From an uncultured Rhodospirillales bacterium (GTDB lineage Bacteria; Pseudomonadota; Alphaproteobacteria; Acetobacterales; Acetobacteraceae): a stretch of DNA of 33,968 bases. Where the stretch lies: the NCBI GenBank assembly GCA_903881515.1, contig CAIRTN010000074.1, positions 1 to 33,968 on the forward strand, in the 5' to 3' direction. Below are positions 24,760-31,019 of the stretch, in pieces. The notes under the pieces are model-generated. The model had not been told where the DNA came from and did not search any database. It saw only the letters and a list, made by a program, of their open reading frames with translations. Each line of letters begins with the position of its first letter. The first letter of the stretch is position 1. A program made the position numbers and the translations under genes.

Positions 24760-25112
24760 GGGCTGCGGGGGGCTGAGGGCGAGATACAGACGGGAAGGCA
24801 AGGCCAGGAAAGGAAAGGCCAGGGCTCTGCCGTCACGCGTCAGCGTGCTGCGCACGACGACCCGCCAAAGGCCGCGGGCCTTTGGAAACCTATTCCTTAA
24901 GAGTGTGGGGTTTGACTGGTTGGCTCGGCGTCGGGCTTGGAGCGGCGGAGCCAATAAGACTCTTTTGGGCTTCGCCGCTGCACGGGCGTTGGTGTTTAGC
25001 TTAGGAATGTGGGGTCAAGGGGACTGAGTCCCCTTGCGGGGTCCAGGGGCAGCGCCCCTGGCCTTCCCCTACGCATTTTGCACCCGACGCGAAAAAACGA
25101 CTGGTCTGGTTC
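24760..25112. repeat. Gene-free mosaic of palindromes
   Basis: No supported gene. It holds perfect palindromes at 24865-24885 (CCAAAGGCC-GCG-GGCCTTTGG), 25017-25035 (AAGGGGACT-G-AGTCCCCTT) and 25043-25061 (CCAGGGGC-AGC-GCCCCTGG). A near-perfect inverted pair lies at 24941-24952 / 24968-24979 (AGCGGCGGAGCC / GGCTTCGCCGCT). ATTCCTTAAG (24892) and CTTAGGAAT (25000) form another near-inverted pair around it. The whole looks like one composite nested element rather than random spacer. From memory, similar mosaics are dispersed in Acetobacteraceae. Confidence 0.55.
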
Positions 25113-25140
25113 TTGCGAAGTTTCGCGCATGGCCTAGGCT
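25113..25140 (+). promoter_or_regulatory. Candidate promoter of the ATP-grasp operon
   Basis: TTGCGA (25113-25118), 16 nt and TAGGCT (25135-25140) resemble the other proposed promoters in this window (TTGnnG, 17 nt, TAGnCn). Transcription would begin near 25147, leaving a leader of about 48 nt before the TTG start codon at 25195. Confidence 0.3.
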
Positions 25141-25194
25141 GTGCATTCCTGCCATGCGTTGTGTGCTGACGAACGGACTGAAGGACGAGTAGCT

Positions 25195-26640
25195 TTGCTG
25201 AAAAAACAGGCATACGCGGCCGATACGAAGGCCATCTTCGACGAGATGCTTCGTGCCGATGCGAGTCCCCGCCCCGCCTATGCCGCGCTGGCCGCCTGGT
25301 TGGAGCGGCAGAGCCAGGGCGGCATAAGGCGCAAGCAGCAGGAGGCGGATGCGATCTTCCGCCGGCTGGGGATTACCTTTGCGGTTTACGGCTCGGCGGA
25401 GTCCAATGAGCGGTTGATACCGTTCGATCTGATGCCGCGGGTGATTTCGGCCGGGGAGTGGCGGTTTCTGGAGCGCGGCATCGAGCAGCGGGTGCGGGCG
25501 CTGAACGCGTTCCTGTATGACATCTATCACCGTCAGGAGATCATTCGCGCCGGCAAGATTCCGGCGGAGATGATCAACGACAACGAGGCGTTCCTGCCGG
25601 AGATGATGGGGTTCGATCCGCCGCGGCAGGTGTATTCGCACATTGTCGGCACAGACATCGTGCGCACCGGCGAGGACCAGTTTTTTGTGCTGGAAGACAA
25701 TATGCGCACGCCGTCCGGGGTCTCCTACATGCTGGAGAACCGGGAGACGATGATGCATCTGTTCCCGGAGATTTTTGCCGCGCACCGGGTGGCACCGGTG
25801 GAGCATTATCCGGAGTTGTTGCGCCAGACGCTGGAATCGGTGGCGCCGGCGACCTGCGAGGGCGATCCGCGGATCGCGGTGCTGACGCCGGGGATCTATA
25901 ATTCGGCGTTTTTCGAGCATGCGTTCCTGGCCGACCAGATGGGTGTGGAGCTGGTGCAGGGCAGCGATCTGCTGGTGGATGAGGGGGCGCTGTGGATGCG
26001 CACCATCCGCGGGCGGGAGCGGGTGCATGTGCTGTATCGGCGGGTGGATGACGCGTTCCTGGACCCGCTGAATTTCCGGCCGGATTCGATGCTGGGCGTG
26101 CCGGGGCTGTTCGATCTCTATCGTGCCGGGGCGGTGACCATCGTGAATGCGCCGGGGACCGGGATTGCCGATGACAAGGCGATCTATGCCTATGTGCCGG
26201 AGATCATTCAGTTCTACACCGGGGAGAAGCCGCTGCTGAACAACGTCACCACCTGGCGGTGCGCCAAGGATGACGAGCGGGCTTATGTGCTGGAGAACCT
26301 GCACGAGCTGGTGGTGAAGGAGGTGCATGGTTCTGGCGGCTACGGGATGCTGATCGGCCCGCGCTCCACCAAGCAGCAGCGGCAGGATTTCGCCGAGCGG
26401 ATCAAGGCACGGCCGACGAATTATATCGCGCAGCCGACGCTGGCGCTGTCGACCTGTCCGGCGTTTACCGCGTCGGGGCTGGCGCCACGGCATGTCGATC
26501 TGCGGCCGTTCGTGCTGATGGGCGAGCGGGTGCGGGTAACGCCAGGGGGCCTGACGCGGGTTGCACTGAAAAAGGGATCGCTGGTGGTGAATTCGAGCCA
26601 GGGAGGCGGCACCAAGGATACCTGGGTGCTGGAGGACTGA
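25195..26640 (+). CDS. Circularly permuted ATP-grasp type 2 protein (DUF404/DUF407)
   Basis: This is a 481-residue predicted amide- or peptide-bond-forming ligase. Typical blocks are IFDEMLRADASPRPAYAALAAWL at the start, PFDLMPRVISAGEW, LNAFLYDIYH, FVLEDNMRTPSGVSYMLENR and DDKAIYAYVPEIIQFYTGEKPLLNNV. The C-terminal core is LVVKEVHGSGGYGMLIGP and HVDLRPFVLMG. The start is TTG 25195 with GGACGAG upstream. No ATG lies between the operon leader and the conserved N-terminus. It is followed 1 nt later by the alpha-E gene and then a transglutaminase-like gene. The substrate is unknown; comparative genomics proposes peptide synthesis or modification. Confidence 0.9.
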   Translation: MLKKQAYAADTKAIFDEMLRADASPRPAYAALAAWLERQSQGGIRRKQQEADAIFRRLGITFAVYGSAESNERLIPFDLMPRVISAGEWRFLERGIEQRVRALNAFLYDIYHRQEIIRAGKIPAEMINDNEAFLPEMMGFDPPRQVYSHIVGTDIVRTGEDQFFVLEDNMRTPSGVSYMLENRETMMHLFPEIFAAHRVAPVEHYPELLRQTLESVAPATCEGDPRIAVLTPGIYNSAFFEHAFLADQMGVELVQGSDLLVDEGALWMRTIRGRERVHVLYRRVDDAFLDPLNFRPDSMLGVPGLFDLYRAGAVTIVNAPGTGIADDKAIYAYVPEIIQFYTGEKPLLNNVTTWRCAKDDERAYVLENLHELVVKEVHGSGGYGMLIGPRSTKQQRQDFAERIKARPTNYIAQPTLALSTCPAFTASGLAPRHVDLRPFVLMGERVRVTPGGLTRVALKKGSLVVNSSQGGGTKDTWVLED

Positions 26641-26641
26641 G

Positions 26642-27586
26642 ATGCTCGGACGTACTGCGGCCAGCCTGTTCTGGATGTCGCGCTATATGGAGCGCGCGGA
26701 AAATGTTTCTCGCCTGATTGGTGTTGGCTATCGGGAGTCGCTGACCCCGGATATCGGTGTGGGCTATCGCGACGACTGGACTGCGACGCTGACCGCGGCG
26801 GGGTGCCTAGCCGATTACAAGGCGAAGCATGCGAAGGTGACGGCAGAGAGCGTGCAGAAATTCCTGCTGCTGGATCGCGACAACCCATCGTCCATCCGGT
26901 CCTGCATCGAGACTGCGCGCAATAATGGCCGTTCGGTGCGCACGGCGCTGACGCGGGAGATGTGGGAGGCACTGAACGCCACCTACAACGATTTTAACGC
27001 GATCAACCCGTCGGACCTTGGGCCGGCACGATTGCTGGAGGTGCTGGACTGGACGCGGGAGCGGGCGAACCTGTTCAGGGGCGCGATGCTTGGCTCGCTG
27101 CTGCGCGACGAGGGGTATTGCTTCAGCCAGCTTGGCACCTTTGTGGAGCGCGGCGACAACACGGCGCGCAATGTGGCGACGAAATACTCGGTGCTGCTGC
27201 CGGTGAACGAGGTGGCCGGGGGCGGGCGCAATCTGCATCAGTTGGAGACCATTCTACGGATGGTGGCCGCGCACCAGTCCTACCGGTATTTCTTCAAATA
27301 CGCGTATCGGGCGCCGCAGATTGTCGATTTCATCGTTCTGCGCCCGGAAATGCCGCGCAGCCTGCGGTTCTGTTCGGATTGGGTTGTTTCAATGCTGACC
27401 CGGCTGACGGAGTTGACCGGGGTTGGCGCGGGCAGCCTGGCGGCGGCGAAGGAGATTCAGGCGGGCCTGATGGCATCGACGCCGGACAGCATTTCGCAGG
27501 AAGGGTTGCACGGGTATCTCACCGATTTCCTCAGCCGCAATGCGGCCCTGGCAGCGCGCACCGCTGCCGATTTCAACTTCGGATAG
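26642..27586 (+). CDS. Alpha-E domain protein (DUF403)
   Basis: This 314-residue, wholly helical protein starts MLGRTAASLFWMSRYMERAENVSRLI, the DUF403 hallmark. A second ERGDNTARNVATKYSVLL copy of the E-R-x-[DE]-N motif appears mid-protein, suggesting an internal repeat. Biochemical role unproven; the family nearly always accompanies the ATP-grasp gene upstream. A tandem-like pair IGVGYRES / IGVGYRDD (26-33 and 38-45) is a small local duplication. It is separated from its neighbours by 1 and 3 nt. Confidence 0.9.
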   Translation: MLGRTAASLFWMSRYMERAENVSRLIGVGYRESLTPDIGVGYRDDWTATLTAAGCLADYKAKHAKVTAESVQKFLLLDRDNPSSIRSCIETARNNGRSVRTALTREMWEALNATYNDFNAINPSDLGPARLLEVLDWTRERANLFRGAMLGSLLRDEGYCFSQLGTFVERGDNTARNVATKYSVLLPVNEVAGGGRNLHQLETILRMVAAHQSYRYFFKYAYRAPQIVDFIVLRPEMPRSLRFCSDWVVSMLTRLTELTGVGAGSLAAAKEIQAGLMASTPDSISQEGLHGYLTDFLSRNAALAARTAADFNFG

Positions 27587-27589
27587 GTC

Positions 27590-28393
27590 ATGCGCATCAC
27601 CGTTCGCCACGCCACAACCTATCGCTATCCCTCGACGGCCTCGCAGGCAGTGCTTGCGCTGCGGATGACGCCGCAGGGCGGCCCCGGGCAGACTGTCCTG
27701 GACTGGCGCATCGAGGCGCCGGGGATTGCCACGGCCGCGCACTACACCGACGCATTCGGCAATCTGGTGCATGTGGTTGCCGTGCCGGCCGGGCATGACA
27801 GCCTGGAACTGGTAGCCGCCGGGACGATTGAGACGCGGGATACGGGCGGGGTGACCGGGTACACGAACGAGGCCGCGCGGTCGGAGATCTTTCTGCGCAG
27901 CACGCCGGCGACGAAGCCGGACGCGGCGATTTCCGCGCTGGCGGCGCGGGCGCAGGGGGAGACGGTGCTTTCGACGATGCATGCGCTGATGGAGGCGGTG
28001 CATGAGGCGGTCGCTTATGTGCCGGAGAGCACGCATAGAGGCACCAGCGCGGTGACGGCGTTTGCTGCGGGGCGGGGGGTCTGCCAGGACCATGCGCATA
28101 TCATGCTGGCGGCGGCGCGCAGCCTGGGCATTCCGGCGCGCTATGTGACCGGTTATCTGCTGCTGGAGGCGGGCGCGGATGCGCCGGCGCATCATGCCTG
28201 GATCGAGGCTGGCATTGATACGCTGGGCTGGGTTGGTTTCGATGCGGCGAACAATCTTTGCCCGACGGATCGTTATATCCGCCTGACCTCGGGCCTGGAT
28301 GCCGCCGCGGCGGCGCCGATCCGTGGGGTTCGCCGTGGCGGGGCCGAGGATATTTTACACGTCTCGGTTGCAGTCTCTGAGTTGGAATCCTAG
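27590..28393 (+). CDS. Transglutaminase-like cysteine peptidase family protein
   Basis: This 267-residue protein starts with the beta-rich N-terminal domain MRITVRHATTYRYPSTASQAVLALRMTPQ. A transglutaminase core follows, with the triad Cys165 (GRGVCQDHAH), His202 (HHAWIEA) and Asp218 (GFDAANN); all three residues are present. There is no signal peptide. As the last gene of the operon it could hydrolyse or transfer amide bonds made by the ATP-grasp partner. The Anbu proteasome-like peptidase often found in this cluster is absent from the window. Confidence 0.9.
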   Translation: MRITVRHATTYRYPSTASQAVLALRMTPQGGPGQTVLDWRIEAPGIATAAHYTDAFGNLVHVVAVPAGHDSLELVAAGTIETRDTGGVTGYTNEAARSEIFLRSTPATKPDAAISALAARAQGETVLSTMHALMEAVHEAVAYVPESTHRGTSAVTAFAAGRGVCQDHAHIMLAAARSLGIPARYVTGYLLLEAGADAPAHHAWIEAGIDTLGWVGFDAANNLCPTDRYIRLTSGLDAAAAAPIRGVRRGGAEDILHVSVAVSELES

Positions 28394-28743
28394 GCGCCGC
28401 AAATAACGTTTGACCCAGATTTTCTCTGTATCGTATTGTAACTATTCGAACTGTCACGAGACGTCGTCAGCGAATTAAATTGTTGTCGGTTATTTCCTGA
28501 AATTTTTGATGTGTCGAACCAATGCTCAGCGGCACTCGTTTTATCTTTGATTATTAAAGCAGAAGCTGCGATGGCCGTTCAATTCGGTCGGCGCTTGTTT
28601 CGCTGCGGGGTTACGTGCAGCCGTGCGCCTGATGCCTTTGGTAACGGCAACCAGCTTGCCTGCCCGCAAGGGTGATCCCTATAAGGTTGTATCGCAGGTA
28701 GGTCCGCCTATCGAGCAACACCGAGAGGACAGCCTACGCGCAT
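28394..28743 (+). promoter_or_regulatory. AT-richer leader with a candidate promoter, no gene
   Basis: TTGACC (28410-28415), 18 nt and TATTGT (28434-28439) form the best sigma-70-like promoter here. It would give a leader of about 300 nt before the sulfotransferase ATG. Clearly lower GC (for example AATTAAATTG, TTATTTCCTGAAATTTTTGATG) than surrounding genes. Short hairpins are visible (CTTGC-CTGCCC-GCAAG near 28660). A small open frame at 28623-28832 is not supported. It could be an untranslated leader, a small RNA, or remnant transferred DNA. Confidence 0.35.
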
Positions 28744-29751
28744 ATGGATATCAAGACTGTCAGCCAGGAGAAGACCGTCTTCGTTATCGGTGCGCCACGA
28801 TCCGGTACGACGTGGCTTGGCAAAATTTTTGATAGCAATCCGGATGTGCTGTATCGGCACGAGCCCGACACCCTGATCCCCAACGACCACATTCCGCGCG
28901 TTGTCAGGGATGAGGCACTTGGCGAACTGGCCGAGGACGCGGAAGCCTATCTTGACGCCATGGTCAGCGGCCGCTTCCTGAAATCGTCGGGGACCCTGCC
29001 GATCTTCCGCAAGTCCTTTCGCTCGCTGCCCATGCATTTCGCTTATTCGGCCGTGACGATGGGCCTGCGGATCACCCACAAGGCGAGCGGCGACGTCCGG
29101 CGGATGCGGCGCGTGCTGGTTCCGGATTTCGTCGACCCGGCATATGCCGACAAGGTTACGGTGGTGATCAAGTCGATCCTGTCGCGCGGCCAGGCCAATA
29201 TGTTTTGCCGCGCCCGCCCCGGCATGCGGATCATTCTGATCCTCCGCGATCCGTTCGGGCAGGTCGCCTCGATGATGCGCGGGGTCTCACTCGGTAAATT
29301 CGACGCGGAGGTGCCGCTCACCGACTGCCTTGATACGCCGCATGCGCAGCGCTACGGACTGACGCGGGCTTTGTTCAAGCGCCTTAACCCGGTTGAGCAA
29401 TATGCCTGGCACTGGGCGCTGCTGAATGAGAAAGCGATCGATGACCTGAGCGACAACCCGAACGCTACCGTGGTGCGCTATCGCGACCTGGTGCATGACC
29501 CCGACGCGGTCACCAAGACCTTGTTCAATTTCACGGGACTGGACTGGAACGCGCAGACCGAACGCTTCATTCGGGTCAGTTCCACGTCGAACCTGCCCGA
29601 CAGCTACTATCAGGTCTACAAGAACAGTGTGGACAGCCTGAACAAATGGCGCCGGCAGTTGACGATCGACCAGCAGCGCCAGATCGTCAGCACGCTGTCC
29701 GATACCGTCGCCTGGCAACGCTATCCGGAACTGCACGGCGTGCCGGACTAG
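28744..29751 (+). CDS. PAPS-dependent sulfotransferase family protein
   Basis: In this 335-residue protein, the 5'-phosphosulfate loop is GAPRSGTTW (16-24), right after a short beta strand (TVFVIG). The 3'-phosphate-binding region is RDPFGQVASMMRG near residue 168. VRYRDLVHDPDAVTKTLFNFTGLDW and NKWRRQLTIDQQRQI are typical later elements. It transfers sulfate from PAPS to an unknown acceptor such as a glycan or lipid. There is no glycan cluster beside it. Lower GC than neighbours and an AT-rich leader suggest horizontal acquisition. The ribosome site is poor: GAGAGGA lies 14 nt before ATG 28744. The stop overlaps the convergent lipase stop (CTAG). Confidence 0.85.
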   Translation: MDIKTVSQEKTVFVIGAPRSGTTWLGKIFDSNPDVLYRHEPDTLIPNDHIPRVVRDEALGELAEDAEAYLDAMVSGRFLKSSGTLPIFRKSFRSLPMHFAYSAVTMGLRITHKASGDVRRMRRVLVPDFVDPAYADKVTVVIKSILSRGQANMFCRARPGMRIILILRDPFGQVASMMRGVSLGKFDAEVPLTDCLDTPHAQRYGLTRALFKRLNPVEQYAWHWALLNEKAIDDLSDNPNATVVRYRDLVHDPDAVTKTLFNFTGLDWNAQTERFIRVSSTSNLPDSYYQVYKNSVDSLNKWRRQLTIDQQRQIVSTLSDTVAWQRYPELHGVPD

Positions 29752-30761
29752 CCTTCCTGCAAGAATCCCTCCACCGCCCCCTCAGCCCCCGAAGGCAACG
29801 CCCCCCCCGGCGCCTTGATCCAGCTGATGATATCCCCCAGCGGCGCCGCCCGCCCAAGGTCGCACAGCATCAGGTGATACCCGCTGGCATAATACGCCAG
29901 CCGCCGCGGCCCTTCCGGCAGCGCCCGCCACATCTGCCGCGTCGCCGCCTTGGGCACCAGGTCATCGTGCCCCCCGTACAGAAACAGCGCCGGCGCCCGG
30001 AACGACGCCCCCGCCGCCAGCGCGATATCCATCAGATCCACCAACCCCGCCGTCGTCCCGACCCGCGTCTGCTTGATCGTCAGCGGGTCGTTCGACAGCC
30101 GGGTCAGCGCATCCCGGTTATCCGACGCCACGATCTTCACCACCGGCGGCGGCCGCGACACATACATCCCCGGCACGAACACCGACGCCACAAACAGCGT
30201 CGCCCGCAGCAGCACGTTCATTCGCGCCCGCCCCCACACCGCCGGCGCCAGCAGCACATACGACACATCCGCCGGCGCAAAGCCGGACGTCGCCAGATGC
30301 ATCAGCACCGCGCCCCCCATGCTCTCGCCCATCAGCACCAGCTTCGAATCCGGATGCCGCGCCCGCAGCAGCCGCGCCATCTCGGCCGCATCCACCGCCA
30401 GCGCATCCGCCCCCGGCCAACGCCCTCGCCCCTCCGTTGCCCCGAACCCCCGCTGATCCGGCGCATACAGCGCGAACCCCGCCGCCACGAACACCGGCGC
30501 CGCCAGCAGCCACGCATTGCGGCTGTCATTGAACCCATGCAGCGCCAGGATCACCGCCTCCGGCCGCCCCTCCGGCAGCCAGGCCCGATACGGCAGCCGC
30601 GCTCCATCGGCCAGAATAAATGCATCAGCGTCCAGCATCACATCTCCCGCCCGCGGATAAACCTCCGGCCCAGCTCCCGCCGCGCACCCGCTCAGCGCCA
30701 CCAACGCAGCAGCCACCGTGGCACGGCGCGTCAGACCAGGGGAGGACGAGGTTGAAACCAT
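29748..30761 (-). CDS. Alpha/beta hydrolase lipoprotein (monoacylglycerol-lipase/serine aminopeptidase S33 type)
   Basis: In this 337-residue protein, the signal region MVSTSSSPGLTRRATVAAALVALSGC ends in lipobox LSGC (Cys26). The basic RR before the hydrophobic core is compatible with Sec or Tat export. The fold shows ILALHGFNDSRNAW (oxyanion region), APDQRGFGATEGRGRW and the nucleophile elbow GESMGG with Ser147. GGHDDLVP carries the acid and SGYHLML the histidine. It is likely a periplasm-facing, lipid-anchored esterase or lipase. ATG 30761 has AACGGGG 4 nt upstream. Longer starts lack a signal-like N-terminus. Coding strand G-rich, unlike polA next door. Confidence 0.87.
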   Translation of the reverse strand: MVSTSSSPGLTRRATVAAALVALSGCAAGAGPEVYPRAGDVMLDADAFILADGARLPYRAWLPEGRPEAVILALHGFNDSRNAWLLAAPVFVAAGFALYAPDQRGFGATEGRGRWPGADALAVDAAEMARLLRARHPDSKLVLMGESMGGAVLMHLATSGFAPADVSYVLLAPAVWGRARMNVLLRATLFVASVFVPGMYVSRPPPVVKIVASDNRDALTRLSNDPLTIKQTRVGTTAGLVDLMDIALAAGASFRAPALFLYGGHDDLVPKAATRQMWRALPEGPRRLAYYASGYHLMLCDLGRAAPLGDIISWIKAPGGALPSGAEGAVEGFLQEG

Positions 30762-30826
30762 GACCCCGTTCGCTATCATGCGAACGGCCCCACGCCCAGC
30801 CGCGACCGCCTGAAAAGGACCACCCA

Positions 30827-31018
30827 ATGCCCGACGGTGCCCACACCCCCACCGAGATCATCCATGTCGACGACCGCACCGTCTCCTGCGACGGCGGCGA
30901 CGGCCCGCTCGGCCACCCCCGCGTCTTCCTGCGCATCGCCGATCAGCAGGTCCTCTGCCCCTATTGCTCGTGCCTCTACGTCCTGAACGCCGGCGCCGGA
31001 TCGTCGTCGGGCCACTGA
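30827..31018 (+). CDS. Small CHCC zinc-finger protein (NDUFS6-like)
   Basis: This 63-residue protein is of the zf-CHCC family: Cys21, His30, Cys44 and Cys47 with the motif CDGGDGPLGHPRVFL...CPYCSCLYVL. Eukaryotic relatives are the complex I subunit NDUFS6 and assembly-linked zinc proteins; bacterial members are uncharacterised. AAGGA lies 8 nt before the ATG. It ends 1 nt before the polA TTG start, so polA translation may depend on it. Confidence 0.88.
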   Translation: MPDGAHTPTEIIHVDDRTVSCDGGDGPLGHPRVFLRIADQQVLCPYCSCLYVLNAGAGSSSGH

Positions 31019-31019
31019 T

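Noticed and set aside
24760-25112. CRISPR array
   Set aside because: The repeats are single palindromes of different sequence, not regularly spaced identical units, and no cas gene is present.
28623-28832. 69-codon frame overlapping the sulfotransferase start
   Set aside because: No ribosome site, no recognisable domain, and its second half overlaps the well-supported sulfotransferase N-terminus in another frame.
29646-30755. 369-codon plus-strand frame over the lipase gene
   Set aside because: Translation is nearly all Arg/Pro/His/Gln, typical of the reverse frame of a G-rich gene.
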